From assembly GCF_000973085.1 (NCBI RefSeq), contig NZ_CP011280.1, positions 1,045,287 to 1,109,286 on the forward strand: a stretch of DNA of 64,000 nucleotides, written 5' to 3'. Positions 1 to 7,931 of this stretch are shown one piece after another. The notes beneath the pieces were generated by a model, which worked only from the letters and a program-made list of their open reading frames with translations, searched no databases and was not told the DNA's origin. Numbering within the stretch: position 1 is the stretch's first letter; each line of letters opens with the position of its first letter. The stretch comes from Sneathia vaginalis. Lineage in GTDB: Bacteria; Fusobacteriota; Fusobacteriia; Fusobacteriales; Leptotrichiaceae. A program made the position numbers and the translations under genes.

Positions 1-400
1 GCATTCACATTCGCTTTACCTTTTAGTGTTGCATTATTTGATAAATCTAAATCATTTACTAGCTTTTCTTTATTGAATGCTAATGTATATTTACTTTTAT
101 CATTTGTATCCTTAGTTGCTGTAATATATGTATCTCCTGCTACAGTTATATCTGATAATTTTTTGTTTAATTCGGTATATACTTTTCCTCCTGTAACTAA
201 TCCTGTATTACCATCAGCAATTTCTCCATTACCTAGTTTAGTTTGCCATGTAGTTATGTCTATATTATCCGCATTCGCATTCGCTTTACCTTTCAATGTT
301 GTATTATTTGATAAATCTAGATCTTTTGCCAACTCATCTTTATTGAATGTTAAGGTATATTTCTTACCTGTACCACTTACTGATATATAGTTATTTGCAC
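1..400 (-). repeat. About 270-bp tandem repeat inside the adhesin gene
   Basis: The segment beginning at position 1 reappears, diverged, at about 271 (the same GCATTC..TTCGCTTTACC start, then the same TTATTTGATAAATCTA core). The spacing of 270 bp equals 90 codons, so the repeat keeps the reading frame and encodes stalk modules (KANANADNID, NKEKLVNDLDLSNN versus NKDELAKDLDLSNN). The array probably continues beyond the left edge. Such repeats allow adhesin length variation by recombination. Confidence 0.7.
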
Positions 401-1448
401 TTTTTACATCTACATCTTCTGATTTTAAGTATTTGCTTAATTCTTCTTTTTTAGCATAATCATCTAATTGTTCAACATTAACTGCATCTGTTTTATCTGT
501 ACCTTTTGCAACAAATTTTAATTTTCTTTGTTTTTTATCATTACCAAATGATACAGCATCTTTTACTGCTGTACTTTTATCTCCAAACACTATTGCATTA
601 CTAATACCATCTATTGTTACATTACTACCTAAAACAATATTTTTTTCTACTTTTTTCTTGTCTGTACCTATTATATTGTTCGAACCAAATGATATATTTT
701 CATCTCCATATACCTTATTCTTATTTCCAAATATTTCATTTTCATTATATTTAGCTTTTGGAGTTTGAGGGACAAATTTTCCACTTCCATGTTCTGTTCC
801 ACTTGAAGTTAGTGTTTCTGAATATACCTTATTATCATTCCCAAACACTAAATTCCCCTTAATAGTTTTTTCTTCAGTCCCAACCTTATTATTATTTCCA
901 TGCACTTGATTTGAATCACCATACACTTCATTTTTATCACCTAATGAATAAGTTTTATCACCTTTTGTATATGACTTGTCACCTATTGTAAAGGTATTTT
1001 TTCCTAATGTTGTTGTTTCGTTACCTATAGCGTAGCTATTATTACCTCCATCTGGAACTATACCTAATAGTTTATTTTCTTCCTTTGTTATTTCTAATTC
1101 TTTTTCAGAAATTTTAATTCTTAATTCTGCTTGTTTTTCTGTATCAGTTGTATTTCTTAATTCTTTTTCTAAATCTTTTTTTTGGTCATTTAATTCCTTT
1201 AATTTTCCGAGAATTTCCTTTATTTTATCTACATCTTTTCCATCTTTACTTCCGACTATTGAATTATCACCAAATACATATCCATTTTTTGCAAAACTAT
1301 TTCTACCTAGTGCATTACTTTTAATAATATAGTCCCCTTGTGCGGACATTGAAAAACTCCCAGTAATCATAAACAAAATTATTAGTGCTCTATTTACTGT
1401 AATCTTCTTTTTCAAACTAGACTTGACATATTTTTCGATATTTTTCAT
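1..1448 (-). CDS. YadA-like trimeric autotransporter adhesin, N-terminal part (runs off the left edge)
   Basis: Surface adhesin of the type V secretion (trimeric autotransporter) class, partial: 482 codons are visible and the C-terminal anchor lies outside the window. It starts at ATG 1446-1448 behind an AGGGGG ribosome site. Residues 1-36 form an extended signal peptide (basic start, then hydrophobic core ALIILFMITGSFSMSAQ). A YadA-head-like region of short GNxN / GDxN repeats follows (for example GNNNKVG, GDSNQVHGNNNKV), interrupted at about residues 65-120 by a charged coiled coil. The left part is stalk sequence with KANANADNID-type repeats of about 90 residues. Family and secretion mode are clear; the ligand cannot be told. 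The promoter contains a G tract likely to switch expression (separate entry). Confidence 0.85.
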   Translation of the reverse strand, partial: MKNIEKYVKSSLKKKITVNRALIILFMITGSFSMSAQGDYIIKSNALGRNSFAKNGYVFGDNSIVGSKDGKDVDKIKEILGKLKELNDQKKDLEKELRNTTDTEKQAELRIKISEKELEITKEENKLLGIVPDGGNNSYAIGNETTTLGKNTFTIGDKSYTKGDKTYSLGDKNEVYGDSNQVHGNNNKVGTEEKTIKGNLVFGNDNKVYSETLTSSGTEHGSGKFVPQTPKAKYNENEIFGNKNKVYGDENISFGSNNIIGTDKKKVEKNIVLGSNVTIDGISNAIVFGDKSTAVKDAVSFGNDKKQRKLKFVAKGTDKTDAVNVEQLDDYAKKEELSKYLKSEDVDVKSANNYISVSGTGKKYTLTFNKDELAKDLDLSNNTTLKGKANANADNIDITTWQTKLGNGEIADGNTGLVTGGKVYTELNKKLSDITVAGDTYITATKDTNDKSKYTLAFNKEKLVNDLDLSNNATLKGKANVN

Positions 1449-1490
1449 TTTTTACCCCCTATTTTTTTAAACACATATTTACCGAGTCTA

Positions 1491-1526
1491 ATAGTATCCT
1501 ACCCCCCCCCCACAATGTTTTGTCAA
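1491..1526 (-). promoter_or_regulatory. Adhesin promoter with a 10-base poly-G (poly-C on +) tract in the -35/-10 spacer
   Basis: On the minus strand a consensus -35 TTGACA lies at 1526-1521. It is followed by A/T-rich spacer, ten consecutive G (1511-1502) and then TAGGATACTAT, which offers weak -10 hexamers (TAGGAT at 1501-1496, 19-bp spacer; GATACT at 1498-1493, 22-bp spacer). A tract of identical bases inside the spacer changes promoter geometry when it slips. The hexamers are read directly; which -10 is used and whether the tract varies are inference. Confidence 0.6.
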
Positions 1527-1536
1527 GTATTTTCGC

Positions 1537-1564
1537 AAAAAAAAAATGACCATTTTGGTCATTT
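1537..1564 (-). terminator. Rho-independent terminator of nrdFIE
   Basis: The stem AAATGACC/GGTCATTT (1544-1551 with 1557-1564) is followed on the minus strand by an unbroken T run (A run 1537-1546 on +). It lies 7 bases after the nrdE stop codon. Confidence 0.85.
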
Positions 1565-1570
1565 CCCTCT

Positions 1571-3700
1571 CTATATCACACAACTTGTGCAAGTGTGGTC
1601 TTCACTTCCTTCCAATATATCCTGTCTTATTCTCAAATAATATATTGATGGACACTTCTTACTAAACGCTCTAATATATGCCTTATTTAAATCTCTTGTT
1701 GTTGCCTTATCTGTCATGAATAGAGTTAATGAAATTGCTTGGTCAACATGTTTTGCTGCAGCTGCTGCTACATCTATTATCCATTCTGATCCTATTTCAT
1801 ACGCCCCTTTTTCATAGTACTTATAGTTCTTATCATCTATCATATATGCAGGTACATATACTCTTCCTAACTTACCTTCTTTTCTAACTTCTATTGGTGA
1901 TACAACTGGTTGTAAGCTTGGAGTACATGATGATACATAACTAATTGATCCTGTTGGTGCAACTGCTAATAGGTGGGCATTAGCAAGTCCAGATTCCTTA
2001 ATATCTTTTGCTAATTTTATCCAATCTTCTTTTGTTGGAAGTTTTAACATATATTTTTCTAATAAGTTCTTTACTTTTTCACTGCTTATTGTAAATTCAT
2101 GTTCTGTATACTTTTTGAAATATTCTCCTGTAGCATATTCACTATCCTCAAATCCTTCAAATACTCCTACATTTTTTGCCAGCTTATTTGACGCCTTAAA
2201 TGCATAATATGCTAGAGTATAGAAGAAAGCATCAGTAAAGTCTACTGCATCATTTGATGCATAATATATTTCATTTGTTGCTAAAAAGCCATGTAAATTC
2301 ATTGCACCTAGTCCAACAGCATGATTTTTTTCATTACCCTTACGTATACTTGGTGCACAGTCTATATCCGTTAATCTTGAAACACTATCAAGACTTACAA
2401 TACAAGTATCTATTATCTTCTCCATATCGCAAGCGTTTTCCATCATCTTAGCAATATTAATAGATCCTAAGTTACAACAAACATCTTCTCCAATATTTTC
2501 AAAACTCAAGTCTTGTTTAAAGGTACTAATCGTATTAACTTGTGCTATTTCAGAACACAAATTAGACATTACTATTCTTCCTTTTTTCTTTTGAGGATTT
2601 CTCATATTTACTGTGTCATCGAATAATATATATGGATATCCTGATTCAAAATGCAATTCTGCTATCGTTTGGAATAGCTTTCTTGCACTAATATATGTCT
2701 TTTTGATTCTATCATCTTTTAGTAGGTTATAGTACTCCTTAGTTATACTAATATCGCTCATAGGTACTCCATACACTCTTTGTATGTCATATGGTGAAAA
2801 AAGTGCCATATCTTCATTGTTTTTTGCTAAGGTAAATGTAATATCTGGTATAACTAAACCTAGGGCTAGTGACTTTATTCTAATCTTTTCATCTGCGTTT
2901 TCTCTCTTAGTATCAAGGAAAGTCATAACTTCTGGATGGTGTACATTAAGATATACAGCCCCTGCTCCTTGACGTTGACCTAATTGATTAGCGTATGAGA
3001 AGCTATCTTCTAATAACTTCATAACTGGCACTATACCTGTGCATTGATTTTGTATTTTCTTAATAGGAGCTCCAAATTCTCTTAAATTTGTTAAACATAA
3101 CGCAACTCCACCACCACGTTTTGATAATTGAAGGCTTGTTGATATTGCCCTTGAGATTGACTCCATATTATCTTCAACTCTTACTAGATAACAAGATACA
3201 TATTCACCACGTTTTTTCTTACCTGCATTTAAGAATGTAGGTGTTGCTGGTTGAAATATACCTTTTAGCATTGCATCTAATATATCATATGCACTTTTAA
3301 TATTACCTTTTGCTAATAATAGGGCGTTCATAGATACTCTATCAGTATATTCTTCAAGATAATATTTACCATCAAAGCTTTTTAAACAGTATGAGTTATA
3401 GAACTTATACGCACCCATAAAATTTAAAAATTTAAAGTTATACTCCTTAGCTTTTTTGAATAGATCTATTACATCTTTTCTATCATACTTATCTAATACT
3501 TCTTCATCATAGTAGTCATTTTCTATTAAATACCCTATTTTTTCTTCTATGCTAGAAAACTTTTTTGTATTAGGTTCTACGTGTTCTTTAAAATACATAT
3601 CAACTGCCTGTTTATCAGCATAAAAATTATGCGTATTATCTTGATTTTGTATCTTTGTAACTGCATTTAACGATATATACTCTTGTGACAAATCTTTCAT
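1571..3700 (-). CDS. nrdE: Class I ribonucleotide reductase, large (catalytic) subunit NrdE
   Basis: Reduces ribonucleoside diphosphates to deoxyribonucleotides in the cytoplasm, using a radical delivered by NrdF. The 709 residues are typical of NrdE, which lacks the long N-terminal ATP cone of NrdA. Catalytic features are visible: Cys170 (YVSCYLVRVEDN), the radical-site motif NLCSEI with Cys382 and Glu384, Cys409 before NLGSIN, and the C-terminal redox pair CTSC at 704-707 for re-reduction by a glutaredoxin-like protein or thioredoxin. It is the last gene of nrdF-nrdI-nrdE; its ATG shares one base with the nrdI TAA stop (TAATG), so the two are translationally coupled. Its partner NrdF is of the metal-free type (see nrdF), so this subunit presumably works with a DOPA-radical small subunit. 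Confidence 0.97.
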   Translation of the reverse strand: MKDLSQEYISLNAVTKIQNQDNTHNFYADKQAVDMYFKEHVEPNTKKFSSIEEKIGYLIENDYYDEEVLDKYDRKDVIDLFKKAKEYNFKFLNFMGAYKFYNSYCLKSFDGKYYLEEYTDRVSMNALLLAKGNIKSAYDILDAMLKGIFQPATPTFLNAGKKKRGEYVSCYLVRVEDNMESISRAISTSLQLSKRGGGVALCLTNLREFGAPIKKIQNQCTGIVPVMKLLEDSFSYANQLGQRQGAGAVYLNVHHPEVMTFLDTKRENADEKIRIKSLALGLVIPDITFTLAKNNEDMALFSPYDIQRVYGVPMSDISITKEYYNLLKDDRIKKTYISARKLFQTIAELHFESGYPYILFDDTVNMRNPQKKKGRIVMSNLCSEIAQVNTISTFKQDLSFENIGEDVCCNLGSINIAKMMENACDMEKIIDTCIVSLDSVSRLTDIDCAPSIRKGNEKNHAVGLGAMNLHGFLATNEIYYASNDAVDFTDAFFYTLAYYAFKASNKLAKNVGVFEGFEDSEYATGEYFKKYTEHEFTISSEKVKNLLEKYMLKLPTKEDWIKLAKDIKESGLANAHLLAVAPTGSISYVSSCTPSLQPVVSPIEVRKEGKLGRVYVPAYMIDDKNYKYYEKGAYEIGSEWIIDVAAAAAKHVDQAISLTLFMTDKATTRDLNKAYIRAFSKKCPSIYYLRIRQDILEGSEDHTCTSCVI

Positions 3701-4092
3701 TACTTCATCCCTTCTAATATTTTCTTTACTTCTTCTACATCCTTTGTAGTTCCTAAAAGCTCAAATTGGTATAGCAAAGGTACATTTATCTTCTTTGAGA
3801 TTATGGGTCCTGCTATACAATATGTATCTCCAAAGTTTGTATTACCCGAAGCTATTACACCACGGCACAACTTCCTATTATTCTCATCATTTAAAAAATG
3901 TATAACTTGTTTTGGTACAGCTCCTCTAGTATCACCATTACCTCCACTGTATGTTGGAACTATTAAAATATATTCTTCATCTACAGTTATACTTTCTTTT
4001 ATCTTAATAGGTATTCTAATTCCATCTACTCCCAATTTATCTACAAATCTTTTTGTATTATTTGATATTGAAGAAAAAAATACTACTCTCAT
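3700..4092 (-). CDS. nrdI: NrdI flavodoxin-like ribonucleotide reductase activator
   Basis: Small FMN protein that supplies superoxide or another oxidant to NrdF during radical generation. The 130-residue length and the flavodoxin fold signature fit: a beta strand and phosphate loop at the N terminus ([12 protein letters not shown]), a glycine-rich [12 protein letters not shown] segment at 50-61 and [12 protein letters not shown] near 83-94, which is diagnostic of NrdI. The ATG follows the nrdF stop codon directly, and the gene overlaps nrdE by one base. In class Ie systems NrdI is required to hydroxylate the NrdF tyrosine to DOPA, so its presence between nrdF and nrdE agrees with the unusual NrdF here. 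Confidence 0.95.
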   Translation of the reverse strand: MRVVFFSSISNNTKRFVDKLGVDGIRIPIKIKESITVDEEYILIVPTYSGGNGDTRGAVPKQVIHFLNDENNRKLCRGVIASGNTNFGDTYCIAGPIISKKINVPLLYQFELLGTTKDVEEVKKILEGMK

Positions 4093-5100
4093 TTAAAACT
4101 CCCAATCCTCATCTTCTGTTTCTTCTGTTACACCCATAACATATGATGAACCATTACCTGAGAAGAAATCATGATTTTCATCTGCTCTTGCAGATAATTG
4201 TGCAAATACTTCTGGCTTTATTTGTGTTTCTTCTTCAGTAAAAGGAGAATCATATCCTAAATTTTGCAAGAATTTTCCAGCATTATACACACTAAATTTA
4301 ATTGCATCTTCTGCTAGAGAAAAGCCTTCATACAACTCATTTAAGTAATCTTTTTCTAAGTCTATTAATTTATACAATAAATCAAAAACAAACTCTTTCA
4401 TTTCTTTTTGCTTTTCAACAGACAATTTCTTTACTTTTTGTTGGTATTTGTATCCACTATAGTAATTATGTATTACCTTATCACGTAGTATTAGACGTAT
4501 AATATCTGATGTATTAGGTAATTTTGCACGTGATGCTAAGTAGAAAGGTAAATAGAATCCTCCGTATAGCAAGAACCCTGGCATAAGTGCTGCTGCTACC
4601 TTTGATTTTAAAGGATCGTCTCCTGTGTAATATGGTATTAATATTTCTGCTCTTTTTTGTAAGCTTTTGGTATGTATAACCCACTCATGTGCTTCCTCTA
4701 TTTGTTCACTTGTACATAGTGTTGAAAATATTGTTCCATATGATCTTGCATGTACAGCAACCATAAATGCAAAGTTAGTATATATTACTTGTTCATGATC
4801 TGTAAGTGAATTTTTAACTTGGGCAACATCACCTATTGTTGCTTGAATTGTATCTAATAGTGTTAATCCTGTAAATGTTCTTGTTATTAACCTTTGCCAA
4901 TTTTCGTCCAATGTATTCCATGATGGTAAATCATTTGATACTGGTATTTTTTCTGGCAACCAGAAGTTTTGAACTACTCTATTCCAAACTTCTAAGTCTT
5001 TTTCATCATCTATTTTATTCCAGTTAACCGATCTCATCGGCTTATTCACACCTTTTGAAAATTCTAAAGGTGAAACTGACTCTTCAAAATATTTTGACAT
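4093..5100 (-). CDS. nrdF: Ribonucleotide reductase small subunit NrdF with V/P/K ligand substitutions (class Ie, metal-free type)
   Basis: Radical-carrying subunit of 335 residues, ferritin-like fold. The usual class Ib metal ligands are three Glu, one Asp and two His. Here Asp83 (LTLLDTIQ), His117 (VAVHARSY) and His211 (DKVIHNYY) are kept, but the three glutamates are replaced: Val114 (normally Glu in FMESVH), Pro174 (ALMPGFLLY, normally LESF) and Lys208 (RDKVIH, normally RDEAVH). The radical tyrosine is kept (Tyr121). Val/Pro/Lys is the signature described for NrdF of Mollicutes, where NrdI converts the tyrosine to a stable DOPA radical without any metal. No second small subunit is seen in the window. 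Own strong promoter at 5131-5159 and AAAGGAG ribosome site. Identity is certain; metal-free chemistry is inferred from the residues. Confidence 0.95.
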   Translation of the reverse strand: MSKYFEESVSPLEFSKGVNKPMRSVNWNKIDDEKDLEVWNRVVQNFWLPEKIPVSNDLPSWNTLDENWQRLITRTFTGLTLLDTIQATIGDVAQVKNSLTDHEQVIYTNFAFMVAVHARSYGTIFSTLCTSEQIEEAHEWVIHTKSLQKRAEILIPYYTGDDPLKSKVAAALMPGFLLYGGFYLPFYLASRAKLPNTSDIIRLILRDKVIHNYYSGYKYQQKVKKLSVEKQKEMKEFVFDLLYKLIDLEKDYLNELYEGFSLAEDAIKFSVYNAGKFLQNLGYDSPFTEEETQIKPEVFAQLSARADENHDFFSGNGSSYVMGVTEETEDEDWEF

Positions 5101-5130
5101 AGTTTTCTCCTTTTTTGTATATTATACTTT

Positions 5131-5159
5131 ACTATACCACAAAATATATGAAACGTCAA
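5131..5159 (-). promoter_or_regulatory. Promoter of nrdFIE
   Basis: Minus strand -35 TTGACG (5159-5154), 17-bp spacer, -10 TATAGT (5136-5131). The start codon lies about 30 bases downstream behind AAAGGAG. No NrdR-box pair was recognised by eye. Confidence 0.8.
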
Positions 5160-5166
5160 TTTGATT

Positions 5167-6309
5167 TTACACAATATATTGTTGTGTATTATCTATTAGA
5201 TATGCCCCTATAGGTGCTGTGAAAAGTATGGCAATAGCTGAGATTGTAAGCACAAGACTTCCACAATTAAGACCCATAGCTAAAGGTACTCCACCTATAG
5301 CTGCTTGAACTGTAGCTTTTGGTATGTATGCTAACATACAAAATACTCTTTCTTTTGTATTTAAATTTGTTCTTAATACACAAATATATACTGCTAACAT
5401 TCTGAATATTAGTATTAATAATATTAGTAGTATTCCTAATATGAAGTTTTCTTTTAAATACTCTACCTTTATACTTACTCCAACTAGGACGAAAAGTAAG
5501 ATTTCAAATACTTTCCATAAGTTCATATATGAAGTATTTAACTTTTGACATATGTCCTTACTTCTATTTATTGTCATACCCATAACCATTAAGCTAAGTA
5601 AAACAGCTATTGGTAAAAAATCTTGTATTTTAATAGCTAAAAACGATATTGATATTAGGGTAATTGTCATACTAACACTATTCATCTCTATTTTCTTGTA
5701 TATGTACAACATTACCTTACCTAAAATCACACCAAATACTATACCTAAAACTATTGATATTGGAAGTTTAACAAATTCCATATATGATAGGGTATTTTTG
5801 GATAATAGGGTTAAAAAGCTTGTGAAAAACACAATAACGTACACATCATCAACACTAGCACCTGCTAAAATCATTTCTGGTATTCCCTTTTTAATACCCA
5901 CCTTATTCTCTATCATTCTTATCATACGTGGTGAAACAACTGCTGGACTAACTGCTGCTAAAACTGAGCCTAATAAGGCACCTTCTAGATGTGAAATTTT
6001 AAATATCATAGGTGCTATTATACTACAAGCTATCATTTCAAATGTTGCTGGTAAAAAGCATAATAGCATTGCAGGTCTACCTACTTTTTTTAAATTATCT
6101 AAATTAAGTGAAAGACCTGATCTAGTAAGTATTACTATTAATGCAATTTGTCTTAAATCGCTGGATATATTAAATATTTTAGGGTGCATAAATTTAGATA
6201 TGCATATACCTACTATTATCATGCCAATAAGGCCTGGAATCTTAAATTTTTCTAATATTTTTGAAAAAACTAATCCTAATAAAAGGATTATTGCTAAACT
6301 TTGTAACAT
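5167..6309 (-). CDS. Cation:proton antiporter (CPA/Kef-type), under fluoride riboswitch control
   Basis: Polytopic inner-membrane protein of 380 residues, 11-12 hydrophobic helices, with the Na+/H+ exchanger domain layout (GLIGMIIVGICIS in the first third, GALLGSVLAAVSPAVVSP in the middle, resembling the crossed unwound helices of this superfamily). An upstream in-frame TTG exists, but the GGAGGTAA ribosome site lies inside that extension, so ATG 6309-6307 is the start. It sits directly downstream of a fluoride riboswitch. Antiporters of this superfamily are known members of fluoride-resistance regulons beside CrcB/Fluc and CLC-F, so the likely role is relief of fluoride or pH/ion stress. Transported ion is unproven. 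Confidence 0.85.
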   Translation of the reverse strand: MLQSLAIILLLGLVFSKILEKFKIPGLIGMIIVGICISKFMHPKIFNISSDLRQIALIVILTRSGLSLNLDNLKKVGRPAMLLCFLPATFEMIACSIIAPMIFKISHLEGALLGSVLAAVSPAVVSPRMIRMIENKVGIKKGIPEMILAGASVDDVYVIVFFTSFLTLLSKNTLSYMEFVKLPISIVLGIVFGVILGKVMLYIYKKIEMNSVSMTITLISISFLAIKIQDFLPIAVLLSLMVMGMTINRSKDICQKLNTSYMNLWKVFEILLFVLVGVSIKVEYLKENFILGILLILLILIFRMLAVYICVLRTNLNTKERVFCMLAYIPKATVQAAIGGVPLAMGLNCGSLVLTISAIAILFTAPIGAYLIDNTQQYIV

Positions 6310-6320
6310 ATTTACCTCCA

Positions 6321-6413
6321 AAAAAAAATGATTTCTAGCACTAAAAAAATCTTAGTGTAGAAGTCATTAGCATAAAGCAGTTTTGATATTTAATCATGGA
6401 GAACTTCATCTCC
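6321..6413 (-). promoter_or_regulatory. Fluoride riboswitch (crcB motif) with transcription-terminator platform
   Basis: On the minus strand the leader begins GGAGATGAAGTTCTCC, matching the crcB-motif 5' stem (consensus GGNGATGNNGTTCNCC), followed by CTGCTTTATGCTAATGACTTCTAC, which matches the conserved GCTNATGACTCCTAC pseudoknot/junction part. The final segment TGACTTCTACACTAAG can pair with the following CTTAGTG-like strand and TAGAAATCA to give a terminator hairpin ending in nine T. This is the standard fluoride OFF/ON layout: fluoride stabilises the aptamer and frees the terminator strand. A TATAAT -10 at 6425-6420 places the transcript start at about the first G. An A/U-rich insertion after CTCC is unusual. 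Confidence 0.88.
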
Positions 6414-6433
6414 AATTTCATTATATACCTTTT

Positions 6434-6463
6434 AAAAAAAAATAGCTAGCCCAAAGGCTAGCA
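6434..6463 (-). terminator. Terminator of the uracil permease gene
   Basis: Perfect stem GCTAGCC/GGCTAGC with a 4-base loop (6445-6462), then a T run on the minus strand (A run 6434-6442 on +), 11 bases after the stop codon of uraA. Confidence 0.9.
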
Positions 6464-6473
6464 TAATTTAATT

Positions 6474-7736
6474 TTAATTTCCATTTGTTAAGTTAAATTT
6501 GTTTAATACATAGAATATTAAGCTAATAATTACAGCTACAACACTTGCTAATACCATTCCTTTTAATTGGATACTGAAGAAGTTAACTTCTAGTCCACTT
6601 AATCCTGCGATAAATATTACTGAAGTTAATATTAGATTTTGTGTCTTTGAATAGTCTACTTTTTGGTCAACTAATAGTCTAATACCTGATGCACCTATCA
6701 TTCCGTAAAGTAGGAATGTTACTCCACCTATAACATCACCTGGTATAGTTTGAATTAACATATTAAGTGGTCCTATGAACGCCATACATATTGATATTAT
6801 TGCAGCTCCTGCTATTACATATACTGAATATACTTTAGTTACTGCCATTACCCCTATATTTTCTCCGTATGTTGTTGTTGGAACTCCACCAACTAATCCT
6901 GATAACATAGTAGAAAAGTTATCTGCAAATATACTTCTGTGTAATCCTGGATCTTCTAATAGATTTGTTCCTATTATATTACTTGTTACTACTTGGTGAC
7001 TAACATGTTCTGATGTTATTACCAACAACACTGGTAGCATTGTTAATGATGCACTTAATGAGAATGAAGGTAATTGGAATGCTGGCATTGTGAATAGTTT
7101 TGCTTGTACTACTGGTGTGAAATCTATCATACCAAAGTACATTGCTGCAATATATCCTACTATTATTGAAATTAATATAGGTATAGTAGCGAAAAATTTT
7201 CTAAATATTACTGAACCTATTATTGCTGTTCCTAAAGTAATTAGAAATACTATAGCATCTGCTCTTGTTGCAGTATCTGTTAAGATGTTAGCTCCTATCT
7301 TTCCACCTCTGATAGTTACTCCTGCTAATTCAAACCCTATTAGTGATACAACAGCCCCCATAGATGCTGGTGGCAATACTATATCTATCCAGTTAGTTTT
7401 AAACTTGTAAATTAATAGAGCAAGAATACACCCTAAAAATCCAGTTGTTGCAAATGCTCCTGTTGCATAAGAAAATCCCATGTTTTGTATAATTAGTGTT
7501 CCAACACCTATAAACGCAAAACTTGACCCTAAATATGCTGGTGCTTTAGCTTTTGTTATTAGAATGAATAATAGGGTACCTATACCATTCATCAATAAGA
7601 CTATACCTGGATTTACGTTAAATAATATAGGTACTAAAACTGATGCTCCAAACATTGCAAATGTATGTTGTAAACTAAGTGGTAATAATAGTGCTGCTGG
7701 CACTTTATCCCTAACTCCAATAATTCCTTTAACCAC
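6474..7736 (-). CDS. uraA: Uracil permease (NCS2 / UraA family)
   Basis: Inner-membrane uracil:H+ symporter of 420 residues with about 14 membrane segments. Typical UraA motifs: QHTFAMFGASVLVPIL at the N terminus, a helix-8 region TSEHVSHQ with the substrate-binding Glu, and PTTTYGENIGVMA with the second conserved Glu. Start is GTG at 7736 behind GGAGG; no upstream ATG has a ribosome site. It pairs functionally with upp at 42 kb (uracil to UMP). A 19-codon leader peptide and a terminator precede it, so expression is probably attenuated. Function is confident at family level; xanthine transport is a less likely alternative. Confidence 0.92.
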   Translation of the reverse strand: MVKGIIGVRDKVPAALLLPLSLQHTFAMFGASVLVPILFNVNPGIVLLMNGIGTLLFILITKAKAPAYLGSSFAFIGVGTLIIQNMGFSYATGAFATTGFLGCILALLIYKFKTNWIDIVLPPASMGAVVSLIGFELAGVTIRGGKIGANILTDTATRADAIVFLITLGTAIIGSVIFRKFFATIPILISIIVGYIAAMYFGMIDFTPVVQAKLFTMPAFQLPSFSLSASLTMLPVLLVITSEHVSHQVVTSNIIGTNLLEDPGLHRSIFADNFSTMLSGLVGGVPTTTYGENIGVMAVTKVYSVYVIAGAAIISICMAFIGPLNMLIQTIPGDVIGGVTFLLYGMIGASGIRLLVDQKVDYSKTQNLILTSVIFIAGLSGLEVNFFSIQLKGMVLASVVAVIISLIFYVLNKFNLTNGN

Positions 7737-7755
7737 GATTATCCTCCTTTATTTT

Positions 7756-7787
7756 AAAAAAAAAGAAATAACAAAATTGCTACTTCT
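7756..7787 (-). terminator. Attenuator-type terminator in the uraA leader
   Basis: On the minus strand AGAAGTAGC pairs with GTTATTTCT (several G-U pairs; 7787-7764), followed by nine T (A run 7756-7764 on +). It lies 7 bases after the leader-peptide stop codon and about 20 bases before the uraA start codon. A terminator placed before the gene in its own leader is expected only if read-through is regulated. Confidence 0.6.
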
Positions 7788-7793
7788 CAATGG

Positions 7794-7853
7794 TTAATTC
7801 CTGTAAAGTGTAAAGAATTCTAATAAGTTTTTATTTCTTTTCTTTTTTATCAT
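7794..7853 (-). CDS. Leader peptide of uraA (19 residues)
   Basis: A short reading frame encoding MIKKKRNKNLLEFFTLYRN, with ATG at 7853 preceded by TTGGAGG at an 8-base spacing, a better ribosome site than that of many real genes here. It begins about 30 bases after the promoter and ends 7 bases before a terminator hairpin. A ribosome finishing this frame would cover the hairpin's 5' arm. The arrangement resembles coupled transcription-translation attenuation (as in enterobacterial pyrBI), though no PyrR site was recognised. Function as an attenuator peptide is inference. Confidence 0.55.
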   Translation of the reverse strand: MIKKKRNKNLLEFFTLYRN

Positions 7854-7881
7854 TCCTAACACCTCCAACACTTCTTCAGAT

Positions 7882-7910
7882 ACTATACTACATTTTTTGG
7901 AAAATGTAAA
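7882..7910 (-). promoter_or_regulatory. Promoter of the uraA transcript
   Basis: Minus strand -35 TTTACA (7910-7905), 17-bp spacer, -10 TATAGT (7887-7882). The leader peptide follows. Confidence 0.8.
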
Positions 7911-7931
7911 GTTTTTTTTTAAATTTTTAAT

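Noticed and set aside
5552-6331. 259-codon open frame on the plus strand
   Set aside because: It is opposite the antiporter gene, has no ribosome site and reads as antisense of membrane helices; the minus frame shows family motifs and a riboswitch.
7737-7860. PreQ1, purine or PyrR-type riboswitch in the uraA leader
   Set aside because: None of the conserved cores was found; the leader is better explained by a short coding frame plus terminator.
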